Of a stretch of DNA of 64,000 nucleotides, positions 32,186 to 42,854 are shown piece by piece; position 1 is the stretch's first letter, and the number at the start of each line of letters is the position of its first letter. A model generated the notes under the pieces. That model did no database searches. It saw only the letters and a list, made by a program, of their open reading frames with translations, and was not told where the DNA came from. The stretch covers positions 354,206,660 to 354,270,659 of the forward strand of contig NC_092873.1 in the NCBI RefSeq assembly GCF_028372415.1, given 5' to 3'. Made by a program: the position numbers and the translations under genes. This DNA is from Notamacropus eugenii. Its lineage: Eukaryota > Chordata > Mammalia > Diprotodontia > Macropodidae.

Positions 32186-33350
32186 CAGTGTTGTGAGGTG
32201 TAGCACTGTATGTAGCACTGGGAGGAGGCAGGGTGTAGCTGCGTAGCTCAAAGAGAGCCAGAACAGACATCTGTAGCCTCTTCTCTCCACCCCCACCCCT
32301 TCTCCAAGGGAGACTTTAATTCCTGCCAGGAGAGGAAGCAAGAGGTTGGGGACAGATGGTTTGGCCACTCTGCTCTCCTCACAGAGAGGGTATACCAGGT
32401 TAGAATTATATCTGTCTGCTCCCTTAAATATTATTTGTCTTGGGGGTGAGGTTTTCAGGTTTAATCTTACTTCGAATTGTTGTTTCATTAATGGGAAAAG
32501 TAGGACTCCAAGCTTTCTATCCAAGGCTTGACCCTTTTCCTACAAATACTAATTCCACAATGAACACACATAGCAATTATCAAAAGAAACTCATTTATCC
32601 AATTCAATAGCAAAATAATTCAGAGAAAGTATACATAGAACATAGACCAGGCAATACTGAGTAAAGGAGCTTTCCCACTGGTATTGAGGTAATTCAACTT
32701 AACAGAGAAAGAGAAAGCTAGATTTCATCCAAGGGGAAATTCTCAAAGTCACTGGGGTAGCAAGCTGGGAATAGGGATATGATAGAGACTGTCAGCTCTT
32801 CTTGTCTTTTCCTTCAGCAACCTGAAATGGGGTTGTTATCTTCCATCTTCTTTCTCCAAATGGGAAGCCAGAAGAACCCTAAATCTGAAGACACTCAGCC
32901 ACCTGAAGAAAACCCAACATTCTCCACTCTCCTACTCTTGCCAACTCTGCCCATAACCTCAAGCAGGGCAAGGCACTCATTTTCACCAAGGAGGAGAGAG
33001 TTCCATAGCAACAGGTCTTGGGACTCAGGTTGCATCATCAGTATTATAACCTTCCTCCATATTAGAGGACTGGTGAGGATCAGTCTCTGGGTTCTTTGTT
33101 TCATCTGTTCCTTTTGAGAAGTTTTCTCTGAAACTGGAGACAAAATTGAGTTTGCTGTCAAGAAGAAAAAGACTTCTTAAAAATTCAGATGGAATCGTGG
33201 GTTCTCCCTCTTTGGAGCACTTTAAGTAGAAGATAGCTGCTTACCTGCAGGACACGTTATAGTGGGGAATCCTTTCCTGTATCACTTGGACTGGGTGGCC
33301 TCAAAGGCCTGTTCTACCTCTCCTATTCTGTGTTTCTGTGGCCATGAATA
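32186..33350. other. Intergenic, no gene seen
   Basis: Unique or very old sequence. ORFs of up to 148 codons run antisense through diverged SINE text (32,078-32,200). No domain or splice support. An old, unrecognised repeat cannot be excluded. Confidence 0.45.
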
Positions 33351-33354
33351 ATGC

Positions 33355-33700
33355 CCTGGAACTTTGGATCTAGGAGGTACATTAGATACCATCTAATCCA
33401 ACCCAATCATCTTATGGAGAAAGAAACTGAGGCTCAGAGAAGATCAAAGCTTTGAAGCTGAAAGGGGTTCCAAAAGCTTTTTAGTCGGACCCCTTCATTT
33501 TACACATGAAGAAAGTGAGGCCAAAGGGACTAAGTGACCTGCCCAAATTTGAAGTCTGGAGTTCTCTGATTCTAGGGAAAGTGTTCTTCCCCCCATGCCA
33601 TCTCAATGACAGAGAAGTAACCCATCCACAGTCATATTACAGGGCTAGAATCCAGATATCATGACTCCTAATTCAGTACTCTTTCCACTGACCTATACTG
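33355..33700 (-). mobile_element. Two MIR-related fragments
   Basis: 'taccatctaatccaaccc', 'gaaactgaggctcagag' and, further on, 'cattttacacatgaag', 'ctaagtgacctgccc', then a third similar piece to about 33,700. Tandem old SINE remnants. Confidence 0.6.
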
Positions 33701-33827
33701 TCTCAATTCCTCTCAGGAAAGCTTGCTAATCAAAGGGCAAAAACAATCATTAAGATATAAAGGAACTTATTCTGCTCTCACCTATCAAGTACAGTGAAAA
33801 GAATAATGATAACGAACATTTCTATAG

Positions 33828-34075
33828 ATGGCTAGGTGTTGAAATTTATAGAGAGATAGTCCTAAAATCAGGAAGACCAGAATTAATCTGACCTTGGGTA
33901 TTTAATTAGCTATATGATTTTGGACAACTCATTTCACCTCTTTTTCCTTGATTGTAAAATGGGGATTGTAGCACCTCTCTCTAGGGTTATTGTGAGGATC
34001 AAATATTCAATAATATTTGTAAAGCACAGTGCCTGGCCCATAGTAGGAGCTTTGTAAATGCTATTATTGTTATAC
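33828..34075 (+). mobile_element. MIR-type SINE
   Basis: 'tgtaaaatggggattgtag', 'gttattgtgaggatcaa', 'agtgcctggcccatag', 'gctttgtaaatgctatta'. Confidence 0.75.
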
Positions 34076-34290
34076 AGCACTTTACATAGGTTATCTTCTT
34101 TGATCCTCACAACTCTGTGAGATAGGTGCTATTGTACCTCATTTTACAGATGGAGGAAGCTAAGGCTGAGAGGTTAAGAAAGTTGTCTGGGTCATACCAT
34201 TGATGAGTGTTTGAGGCATGATTTGAACTCATATCTTTCTGGAATCTAAGTCCAGCACTCTATCCATTTCAACACCCATCTACCTCAAAG
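34076..34290 (-). mobile_element. MIR SINE, tail to tail with the previous one
   Basis: 'cagcactttacataggtt', 'tgagataggtgctattg', 'gaggcatgatttgaactc'. Reverse orientation. Confidence 0.75.
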
Positions 34291-34334
34291 AAAAAGAGAT
34301 CCATTCTCCTGGCTCATCCCTGTTGCACAGAAAT

Positions 34335-34687
34335 TTGTTGCCTTTCAGTCATTTCAGTAGTGTTCGACTCTCAGTGACCCCATTTGGGGTTTTCTTGGCA
34401 AACATATGGGAGTGGTTTACCATTTCTTTCTCTAGCTCATTTTGCAGATGAGGAGACTAAAGCAAACAGGGTTAAGTGATTTGCCCAGGGTCACGTACCT
34501 AGTGGTTTGTCATTTCCTTCTTCACCTCATTTTACAGATGAAGAGACTGAGGCAAACAAGGTTAAATGACTTGCCCAAGGTCAGACAGCTAAGAAGTGTC
34601 TAAGGCCACCTTTGAACTTAAATCTTCCAGATTCCAGGTCCAGTGCTCTATCCAGTGCTCTATCCACTGCACCACCTAGCTGCCCTT
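34335..34687 (-). mobile_element. Marsupial SINE with internal 90-bp duplication and exact 12-bp target-site duplication
   Basis: 'ttgcacagaaat' at 34,323-34,334 and 34,688-34,699 bounds a reverse marsupial SINE of 353 bp. That is longer than its relatives because its centre occurs twice: 'gtggtttaccatttc' near 34,412 and 'gtggtttgtcatttcc' near 34,503 begin two similar stretches. A short repeat, 'ctctatccagtg', is also doubled near its end. Confidence 0.85.
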
Positions 34688-34699
34688 TTGCACAGAAAT

Positions 34700-35029
34700 A
34701 GGAAAAAGTGGTTTGCTTAGAAATCCAGAAATGTGTGAAAAGGAAGAACAAGTCTAGAAAAGCAGATCATTCATAGTCAGGTCTTGAAGGGCCTTAAATC
34801 TTCCACTAAAGATTCGTCATGTTATCCTTTGGCAATAGGGAGCTACTGAAGGTTATTGATCATCTATCTATTCAGTGATCAACAACTTCAAGTCACTATG
34901 CAAAATAGGACCTTGAAGGGGATATAAAGAGTAAGATATGGACTTGTTCTTAGGGAGCTCTCAATTTAGTTGGAGAGAAAAGATGCATGCATTTTTTTTC
35001 AAAGGTAACAAAAAAGACCTTAGGTACCG
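34700..35029. other. Intergenic, no gene seen
   Basis: Old repeat-like text ('gtcttgaagggccttaaatc', 'gggagctactgaaggtta') resembling the unnamed ancient family. No gene. Confidence 0.45.
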
Positions 35030-35205
35030 GATACGAGGTATGGCCATACCTCCTCAACTCATCCTGTCAGAATCCTGACTCAAGCACCACCGTCAGGTCT
35101 TCCCTGAATCTAAGTTCCTCCTTCTCCTCAAATTACATTGCTGGTACCTGAGCAAGTGTCACTATCCACCACTCAAATATAAGCTCCTTGAGGGCAGGCA
35201 TTTTG
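35030..35205 (+). mobile_element. L2 3'-end region
   Basis: 'tcaggtcttccctgaatc', 'ataagctccttgagggcag' in L2 order. The final AATAAATG part is missing. Confidence 0.6.
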
Positions 35206-35217
35206 AATGGGATAATG

Positions 35218-35468
35218 ATGGGCAACTAGGTGGCATAGAGGATAGGGTACCAGATGTGGAGTCAGGAATCCTCCTCTTCTTGAGTTCCAATCTGGTCTCA
35301 TACAATTCCTAGCTGTGTGACCCTGGGCAAATCACTTAACCCTGTTTGCCTCAGTTTCCTCATCTAGAAAATGAGCTGGAGCAAGAATGGCAAACCACTC
35401 TGGTATCTTTTCCAGGAAAACCCCGAATGGGGTCATAAAGAGTTAGCCATGGTTGAATAACAACAATG
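35218..35468 (+). mobile_element. Marsupial SINE
   Basis: 'gcaactaggtggcatag', 'gaccctgggcaaatcac', 'aatggcaaaccactctgg', 'ggttgaataacaacaat'. Confidence 0.85.
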
Positions 35469-35954
35469 GATTCAGAGTTACCTTGACCTCTAAATCAGTA
35501 AGCCCTGACTTTCCCTCACAGATTCTGTGTGGCCCTAGGCTAGAGGCTTACCCTTACCAGTGCCCCAGGCAACTGTCTGAAGCTATAAATTGCACAACAG
35601 CTGCTGAGCTGCTTTGGGTTGAAGAAAGTTTCCTCTCCAGGAGTTCCTATACTACTGACCAAAATATACATAACCTGTGACCCTGCTGGCAGGCCTAACT
35701 TCCAGGAGGTCAGTGATAGAAAGAAAGGTCCCTCAGAGCAGCACCTTTCGTAACAGCAGCGCTTTGACTGGGAAGTGGCTAAACAAACTGCAAGACACAA
35801 ATCTAACAGAGCATTACTTTGCCCGGTTGTTTGTCCTTCCTTCTTGAAGAGGACCAATAACTTTGCCTCAAGAAACAACTGGCAGAATACAGAGAAGCAA
35901 GGAAAGACTAGATGAACAAATGATGCAAAGTGAATTAAGAAAAACTTAGGTATG
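35469..35954. other. Intergenic, with a 5' SINE stub near 35,826-35,860
   Basis: 'ggttgtttgtccttcc' and 'cttgaagaggaccaa' match the head of the SINE family nested at 995-1096. Short 'actttgcc' repeats flank it. Otherwise unique. Confidence 0.4.
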
Positions 35955-36205
35955 CAACGGAGGCAGTGAGTTGGCCCAGTGGATAGATTGCCAGCATCTT
36001 CCTGGGTTCAAATTTGGCTTCAGATGCTTATTTGTTGTGTGACCCTGGGCAAGTCACTTCACCCTGTTTGCCTCAGTTTCCTAATCTGTAAAATGAACTA
36101 GAGAAGAAAATGGCAAATCACTCCAGTACATTTTCCAAGAAAACCCCAAATGGAGTCATGGAAGAGTGGGACACAATTGAAAAAAAACGATTGAACAACG
36201 ACAAG
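35955..36205 (+). mobile_element. Marsupial SINE
   Basis: 'ggcccagtggatagattg', 'gaccctgggcaagtcac', 'caaatcactccagtac', 'gattgaacaacgacaag'. Near-matching 10-bp flanks 'aggtatgcaa' and 'aggtatacaa'. Confidence 0.85.
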
Positions 36206-36214
36206 GTATACAAT

Positions 36215-37235
36215 ACACACAATGGCTACACTGTTAAATAGCTACCATTTCTTTATATAGTGCTTTCAGGTTTGCAAAGCACTTTACAAATATCAGTCAA
36301 TAACACTTATTAAATGCATACTATGTGACAAAAAGAGGCAAAAAGACACTCCCTTCCCTCACAAGAGCTAACAATCTAATGGAGGAGATAAGCAAACAAA
36401 TATGTACAAACAAGCTATATACATGAAAAAACAGGAAATAACTAAAAGAGGGAAGCCACTAGAATTTAAAGGGATTGGGAAAAGCTCCCTGTAGAAATGG
36501 AGGGACTTGAAGGAAGCCAGGGAAGCTGGGAGGCAGAAAAGAGAGAGAGTCGCAGGCATAAGAGACAGCCAGAGAAAGTGCTTAGAGCTGAGATGGGGTG
36601 TCTTGTCTGAGGAACTCCAGGAGACCAGTGTCACTGGATTAGAGTATGTGTGGGGGAGTAAGGTATAAAAAGACTGGAAAGGTGGGAAGGAGGCCCTAGG
36701 TTTTGAAGTCTCCTGGATGACGGGATTTTGTATTTGATCCTAGAGGTGATAGGAAACCACTTAAGTTTATGGAGTGGGAGATACAGATGACATGGTTAGA
36801 ACTATACTTTTGGAAAACCACTGAATGGAGCATTGAATGGAGTGGGGAAAGACTTGAGGCAGGCAAACCAACTGTCATGTTATTAAAATAGTCCAAGCAC
36901 AAGGTGATGAGTGTCTGTGCTAGGGTGGTGGCCATGTCAGAGAAGAAAAGGAGGTGTATTAGAGAGATGTCAAAGTGGCAGGACTAGTCAACAGACTGGA
37001 TATAAGGGGGTGAGAGATAGCAGATTGGATATGGGGGGTGAGAGATAGCAAGGAGTCAGAGATGACATCTAGGTTGTGAACCTGAGGGACTAGGAGAATG
37101 GGGTGGCTAACAATAGGGAAGTTATGAGGCATAGGAGGGTTTAGGAGGAAAAAATAATCAGTTCAGTTTTGAGTATGTTGAGTTTAAGATGTCTACTAGA
37201 CATTCAATTTGAGATGTATGGAAAACAACAGGAAA
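36215..37235 (+). mobile_element. Ancient interspersed repeat, longest copy, family not named
   Basis: Runs from 'atagtgctttcaggtttgc' and 'acacttattaaatgc' through 'gcaaacaaatatgtac', 'gtgataggaaaccactt', 'aaatagtccaagcac', 'agagatagcagattgg', 'cagttttgagtatgttg' and 'gatgtctactagacattc'. Shorter copies elsewhere in the window follow the same order. It contains a local tandem duplication of about 28 bp at 36,998-37,055. Non-coding. Confidence 0.55.
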
Positions 37236-37440
37236 TATAAATTCTCTCATTTGAGCTTCGCAACAACCCTGGAATGCAGATGCTGTTATAGTATTCCCAT
37301 TTTATAGATGGGGAAACTGAGGCAAACAGAGGTTAAGTGACTTGCCCAGGCTTACACAGCCAGTAAACATCTAAGACCAAATTTGAACCCAGATCTTCCT
37401 CATTCCAGGTCCAAAGTTTAATCCACTGCTACACCTAGCT
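37236..37440 (-). mobile_element. MIR SINE
   Basis: 'tcatttgagcttcgcaac', 'gacttgcccaggcttac', 'cagccagtaaacatc', ending 'gctacacctagctcgg'. Confidence 0.75.
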
Positions 37441-37990
37441 CGGAAAAATGGAAACTGAATGTTATGTAACTGTTATGTAACTACTACAACCAAATTTATT
37501 CTAGAAGAGACAAAAAATGCATCTTCCTCCCTTCTTTGAAGTAGTAGAGGACCGTGGGTATGGAACATTGCATACACCATCAGACTAAGTTGCTGCTAAA
37601 CAAGTTTGGTTTTTTCCCCTCTTTAAAAAAAATTATAAGGAATAGTTATTTGAGTAGTGGAGGAATGAGGAATGTATTTAGAAATTAATGTGATATATAA
37701 AAGATATTGATAATTTTTTTCAAAAGGAATCACTGTCCAGCTTTCTTTCTCCATATATATACACACACACATATACACACATACCCACACTTATAATCAA
37801 TCAGTAAGCATTTAATAAGAACTTATTATATGCTAAGCATTAGGGCTACAAAAAGAGGCACAGACATTCTAATAAAATAATTTCTAAGTCCCCAGCATCC
37901 ACCTAGTTGCCTTGTACAATTTGTTTTTTAATATTCCTAGCTATATGGAACATTGAATTAGATGTAGAAATTCATAAAGAAATTCAAAGG
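37441..37990. other. Intergenic, no gene seen
   Basis: AT-rich unique sequence with a short TA/CA microsatellite near 37,755-37,790, ending in the L1 target site. Confidence 0.5.
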
Positions 37991-38876
37991 ATCACACCTA
38001 TAAGATTGGCAAACATGACAGAACAAGAAAACGATAAATGCTGGAGAGGATGTGGGAGAGTTGGAACACTAATTCATTGTTGGTGGAGCTGCGAGCGCAT
38101 CCAACCATTCTGGAGAGCAATTTGGAACCATGCCCAAAGGGCTACAAAAATGTGCATACCCTTTGACCCAGCAATATCGCTACTAGGACTATATCCCCAA
38201 GAGATCATAAAAATGGGAAAGGGTCCCACATGTACAAAAATATTTATAACAGTACTCTATGTAGTTGCCAAAAACTGGAAGTCAAGGGGATGTCCATCAA
38301 TTGGGGAATGGCTGAATAAATTATGGTATATGAATGTAATGGAGTACTATTGTGCCATAAGAAATGATGAACAAGAAGACTTCAGAGAGGCCTGGAAGGA
38401 CTTATATGACCTGATGCTGAGTGAAAGCAGCAGAACCAGGAGAACTTTGTGCACAGCAACAACCACAGTGTCTGAGAGTTTTTTCTGGTAGACTTGGATT
38501 TTTGTAATAACGCAAAAACTTCTTATAAAAAAAAAAAATCCCAAAGGTGGTTCTCAAGGCAAAACACCTTCCACACTCAGAGAAAGAAATATGTAAGTCA
38601 CTCACAAAATGTAGCAGATCATGTTTGTGTATGTGTATGTGTTTGTGTATCATGTTCTGATTTGTTGTACGATTTCTTTCATTTATTTTAGTCTGACTAC
38701 ATAGCATGACTATAGTGAAAATATACTCAATAGGAAAGTATATGTAGAATCTATACAGAATTGTATGCAGTCGCGGGGAGGGAGGGGGGTAGTGGGGGGG
38801 TAGGTGGGGGGGGATAAAATCTCAATTGTATGGCAGTGATTGTTAAACATTAAAAAATAAAATTAAAAAAAAAAAA
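37991..38876 (+). mobile_element. 5'-truncated LINE-1 with exact target-site duplication
   Basis: 886 bp of marsupial LINE-1 3' end: 'ctggagaggatgtgggag', 'catccaaccattctggag', 'ttgacccagcaatatcg', 'ggatgtccatcaattgg', 'gaatggctgaataaatt', 'agcagaaccaggagaac', a G-rich 3' UTR tract and an A-rich tail. 'aaagaaattcaaagg' precedes it (37,976-37,990) and the same string, its first base merging with the tail, follows at 38,876-38,890. The long open stretch (194 codons, CWRGCGRVGTLIHCWW...) includes the conserved Cys/His-rich C-terminus-like segment and then read-through of 3' sequence. It is not a full ORF2. The intact flanks suggest a fairly recent insertion. Confidence 0.92.
38773..38813 (+). 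other. G-rich tract of the L1 3' UTR (quadruplex-type)
   Basis: At least four runs of three or more G within 40 bases (cgggg, aggg, aggggg, gtggggg, aggtggggg). LINE-1 3' UTRs are known to carry such polypurine G-rich tracts just before the tail. Confidence 0.75.
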
Positions 38877-38899
38877 AAGAAATTCAAAGGAGGCTGACG

Positions 38900-39215
38900 T
38901 CACTGTGGGCTCAGATAGTTTGAGGAGACCTTCTACAGGTAAATAGCCTTTAATAACCCCTTGAATGACTGGTTGAATTTAGTTAAGGAAAAATGAGTGT
39001 AGAAAGGACTCCAAGAAGGATAAACTGAAAGAGCAAAGAGGTATCTGCAGGGGAGAGGGGAAGGAATAGATCAATTTAGCCTAAGTGGAACATTCCTAGG
39101 GGAGCAGTGAGAGAGAGATAAAGCCAAGAAAACATAGGTTGGAGCAGTCTGAAGGCCTTGAATGCCAAGTTATGCATGCAGAACAGTGAAATATAAGGAA
39201 AGAAAGCAGTTATGT
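38900..39215 (+). mobile_element. Unnamed ancient repeat, partial
   Basis: 'aactgaaagagcaaag', 'aacattcctaggggagc', 'ggagcagtctgaaggcc' follow the family layout. Confidence 0.45.
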
Positions 39216-39364
39216 TGATTTATAATTTATATGTCTAGAGTAAGTTTGCAGTTCTCCTGCCTTTCTCTGGCCCAAAGCCACCCCAGAAAAAGAAAGGAAC
39301 AGTCCAAGCTAAAGCAGCTTCCAGAGGTCATGGCATAAACAGCACCACCCTTCCCCTACCTCAT

Positions 39365-39600
39365 GCAAATAGAAAGGATCACATAAGGTCATAGAATGAT
39401 AGATTTAGAGCTTAAAGGAAGTAACCTTAAGAGATCTTCTAATCCAACATCCGCATTTTGTAGATGAGAGAAGTGAAGCCTATGTGATTGATCACATGAT
39501 TCACCCCAGGTCACTAAAGTAGCAGAGCAGGGATTTGAATCCAAGACCTCTGATTCCAAATCAACAGATTTTTTTCTACTGTACCTTGAAAGGTCAAGGA
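39365..39600 (-). mobile_element. MIR-related SINE
   Basis: 'tagaatgatagatttagag', 'cttctaatccaacatcc', 'gcagagcagggatttgaatc', ending near 'tctactgtacc'. Confidence 0.65.
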
Positions 39601-39624
39601 TCAAAGGTCTTAGAGTTGGAAGGG

Positions 39625-39835
39625 ACTTCAGAGGTCATCTAACCCAGTGGTATCAAACTCAAAGAGAAGCCACATAGAAGGATCCCTGCAGGTACATACT
39701 GACTTGGAAAACCACATATTAACATTTATCTGTGTTCTATTACATTTTTATTTATTTTCTTAAATATTTCCAAGTTGTATTTTAATCTGTTTCAGCAGAG
39801 TGTTGAGCTTGGCTGGCATTTTACAGAAGAGAAAA
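39625..39835. mobile_element. hAT-like non-autonomous DNA transposon
   Basis: 'gtggtatcaaactcaaag', 'ggatccctgcaggtac', 'aaaaccacatattaac' and 'aaatatttccaagttg' match a common marsupial hAT-type repeat. The far end is degraded. Confidence 0.6.
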
Positions 39836-40741
39836 ATGAACTTCATAGGATCACATATTTCAAATTTGAAGGGACTTTAGCATATTGCTAGGCACATAGT
39901 ATGTGCTTTATAAATGCTTACTGACTTTAGAAGAGGGGGCCTTTAAGATCTGGAAATGGAAGCCTAGAAGAGTTAAATAACTTGTCCTGGGTAACAAAAA
40001 TAAGGATCTGGGGAACCAAAGTCTTCATGCCTCTCAGTCCAACACGCTGTATCCACAAAGCTTCCAAATAGCTTGGCAGAGGTTACAAAGTTGTGTCTGA
40101 AACCCCCTTTGAACTCAGTTAACAGAAATAAATATAATTTTTAAAATATAAAGCTCCTTTTTTTCCTTTTTAAAAAGTCTTTGTTATAATGGGTAGGCTC
40201 TCTGGGTAGGGGAGAAGGGGAGGGATAGGAACTAGACCCACAATTTCATTGACGTAAACAATTTTCAGAAGAGAAAACTCCCTACTAACACAAAGGAGCA
40301 CCTTCTCTGCAACTCAGAAAGAGTCGTCTGGGGAAATGAAAGATTAAATGACTCCAGTGGGGTTTCTTAATAAAGATGGCACCACAGGCAACACTCAGCC
40401 TTCTTGGGGACCAAGGTCTGCTCTATTTCTGCTACTCCACACTGATTTTTACCAGGAGGTAATATGGAAGGAATCTATTCAGAAATGAATGTACAGTAAA
40501 ACATAAAAAAAAATACACATCAACAAAACATTTTTTTCTAAAAAAAGAAAAAATAAAGGATGTTCAGCTTGAAAAAAAATACATAGTACCAAACATATGT
40601 TTCGTAGCTGTTATAATTCCCCCATATCATGAAGAGTTCTTTCCAAAGCCCCCATTCCACTCATTTTTCTTTAATTCTTTCATCCTTCCCCTCACGGGAG
40701 ACTGAGTTAGAATTAGAATTCATTAGAAAGTATCCATCCAT
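39836..40741. other. Intergenic, with an L2 tail at 39,880-39,925
   Basis: 'gctaggcacatagtatgtgc' and 'tttataaatgcttactgac' are an L2 end. The rest is AT-rich unique sequence with A runs. Confidence 0.5.
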
Positions 40742-40845
40742 AGGCCCAGGGTGGGGAACCCACCACCACCTGAAGGCCACATGTGGTCCTCTAGGTCCTC
40801 AAGTACAGTGGCCTTAAGGGTGCAGGTTCCCTGCCCTGGACCAAG
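40742..40845. mobile_element. Miniature hAT-like element with terminal inverted repeats
   Basis: Starts 'cccagggtggggaac' and ends 'ggttccctgccctgg', imperfect inverted repeats of about 15 bp. The middle, 'ggccacatgtggtcctc', is the family hallmark. About 100 bp, internally deleted. No clear 8-bp target duplication. Confidence 0.65.
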
Positions 40846-41429
40846 CCACTCCTTCCCTCCATACATACACACAGTCCCAATACTTACCAGGCCAGATTCC
40901 CTTAGAATGCTATCAAGGATGAGGTAGATGGGATTCCCGATTTGGGAGGGAGGTGGGAATGAAGTGACCTATAAGGACTTCTCAAAATTTTCTAAGACAG
41001 TTTCATACAGCGCTCAGCCACCTTTTCTCATTAAAATCTAGAATAAATATCCTATGAAGTCCTTTCCAGCCTTCTGAGTCAGGTCCACGTCACTCTGTCT
41101 CCTTCGGCTCTGGACTAACAGCCCTATGGGTCCTTTACCACTCAAAATCCTAGCTCCTGTCTCCCAGAAGGGTCCCTGACACCCCGTCCCATTCAACTTT
41201 GCGTATTGGAACAAGGTGTATTCTGTCCTAGAAGTTATTGAAAAAAACTGTTATAAACTGAGCACAAAACAAAGACTAAGGGAGGACCGCTCGTGAGAGA
41301 AACACTATCGATCTCTTTTACAAAATGGATGAATCCCCTTGTTTACCACCTAATCACTAACTTGAACTCTCCTTGTAAAGACCCCTTGCTGGTTTCCGCG
41401 GTATCCTACATGACTGAGGGGCTGAGGGC
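40846..41429. other. Intergenic, no gene seen
   Basis: Unique sequence leading into the CpG island. No repeat recognised. Confidence 0.45.
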
Positions 41430-41643
41430 AGAGCCCTCGGTTCTCCAGATCCGGGCAGTCCAACCTCTACTTTTTGCCCAGGCTCACCCTAAAATAAGGC
41501 GCGGAGGGAAGGGGTGAGGGCGTCAGGGGACGTACCGGAGCCAGAGGGGGAATTTACAAGGGGGCAGTCCGAGAGCCGGCGAGCGCGACCCGGGCGCGCG
41601 CACCCCGGGGGGCGGAGACTTCGCTTTTCCAGGAGAAACAGGC

Positions 41644-41672
41644 ATGCAAATGAGACGCAAATCTACGCAAAT
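41644..41672 (+). promoter_or_regulatory. Three octamer-like motifs spaced 10-11 bp apart
   Basis: ATGCAAAT (perfect POU/Oct octamer) at 41,644-41,651, then ACGCAAAT at 41,655-41,662 and ACGCAAAT at 41,665-41,672. Starts are 11 and 10 bp apart, about one helical turn each. Binding is inferred. Confidence 0.65.
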
Positions 41673-42103
41673 CAGCGTGGACTACGTCCTTTCCCGGAGA
41701 CCGGGCTCCCAGCCGGCAAGGCTCCGGGACTTTCTCGGGGCTGGAAGCAGCTGGCAGGGTGGGGGTGGGGGGCCGGCAGGGCGGTGCTGTTGAGGGCGGG
41801 CCGATGGCTTCTCCGGGACGCGCAGGGATGAGTTACTGAAGCAGGAGCGTAGACAAAACCGAAACAACCACCTCCCCCGCTCCCTTCCTGGAACCGGCGC
41901 GGGCAGCTTCGCGGAAACTCTCCGCAGGAGCCGCCTGGTCCCCCGGGGCCGCCCCCCACCCCCGGCCCCAGTGCCTGGCTGGGAGTCGAAAGCGAGGACC
42001 CCTGCGGCCCGGGGCTGTGGGGCGGCGGGCGGGCGGGGTGGCCAAGGCGGCACGGGCGGGCCCGAGCAGCAGAGAGAAAATGCGGAGTTTCCGCCTCAGC
42101 TTC

Positions 42104-42129
42104 GCGGCGGCGGTGGCGGCGGCGGCGGC
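42104..42129. repeat. Short (CGG)n repeat in the CpG island
   Basis: About eight CGG units with one GTG interruption. Confidence 0.9.
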
Positions 42130-42260
42130 TCCTGCCCCACAATCCCCTTCTGGCTCCGGGGACTGGAGTAGAGAGGGGAGGGGGGGGGGGAGAGAGGGAA
42201 GGGCGGGCTGAGCCAAGGAAATAATTTTTTGTTTGTCTGATCTGCCCCAGCCTGTTTGGA

Positions 42261-42639
42261 GCTGGGCCGTGAGACTGAGACTTAGTCAAGGACGGAAATG
42301 GGATAGATTGCGACGTGAAAGAAAAAAAGGGGAAAGTTAGAGAAAGGCTGAGAATTTAATCGGGGAAACCTACGGTCCGAGCCCTTCCTGGAAACTGGGA
42401 GTTTGAACACGAGGGACCGTGGGCGCTGTCGGTGATAGCTTCCACGATTTCCTACGGCCGATTAAACTGGAGACTGACCGCCATCCTGAAATCTTGTTTT
42501 CCCCAACAACAAGTTCAACATCACATCAGATTAATCTTCATGCTCTGCTCTAACCAAGTCAGCCCCACCCCCACCCCCACCCCCTCCCCGGCTTGTCTAC
42601 GAACACCTTGACTCCCCATTAGCCACTGTCCTGGCGTTC
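42261..42639. other. Intergenic, no gene seen
   Basis: Flank of the CpG island with scattered CpGs and a (CCCCA)n-like run near 42,560. No gene. Confidence 0.45.
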
Positions 42640-42850
42640 AGAGCCCTTTCCAGTTCGGAGTACGACCTGCTTTTCCAACTTTTTCTTTCCTTCCTACTCA
42701 GCTTTTGCCAAGCCCTTTCAGGAAGAGATTGGCTCCATCCTTTCCTTCGTTTCAACGTTGAAAGGGTGTATCAGTCTTTTAAGACCCAGCACAAACACCA
42801 CTTCCTCTGAAAAGTCTGATTCGCAGTGATTCTTCTGAACTTTTCATTTC
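42640..42850 (+). mobile_element. L2 fragment
   Basis: 'tttaagacccagcacaaac' and 'caccacttcctctgaaaag' are in L2 3' order. The end is missing. Confidence 0.55.
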
Positions 42851-42854
42851 ATAT

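Larger units (their letters stand above)
41430..42260. promoter_or_regulatory. Orphan CpG island between EPOP and MLLT6
   Basis: About 830 bp of high GC with dense CpG (for example 41,560-41,620 and 41,880-42,130), 4.5 kb upstream of the MLLT6 start and sharply bounded by ordinary DNA. It holds the octamer-like cluster at 41,644-41,672 and a CGG repeat. Such islands usually mark promoters, but I see no conserved protein start. The long frames on both strands (up to 205 codons) are typical GC-rich artefacts. A distal MLLT6 first exon or a noncoding transcript is possible. Confidence 0.75.

Noticed and set aside
32186-33350. Possible old LTR-type fossil
   Set aside because: The stretch is unexplained, but I found no terminal repeats, primer site or viral protein similarity to support a retroviral origin.
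37907-38491. 194-codon frame with CWRGCGRVGTLIHCWW
   Set aside because: As a host gene: it is the 3' part of a 5'-truncated LINE-1 bounded by target-site duplications.
41672-42289. 205-codon minus-strand frame (and overlapping frames) in the orphan CpG island
   Set aside because: Pro/Arg/Ser-rich composition in all frames, no domain, no conserved start. Stop codons are simply rare in CpG-rich DNA.
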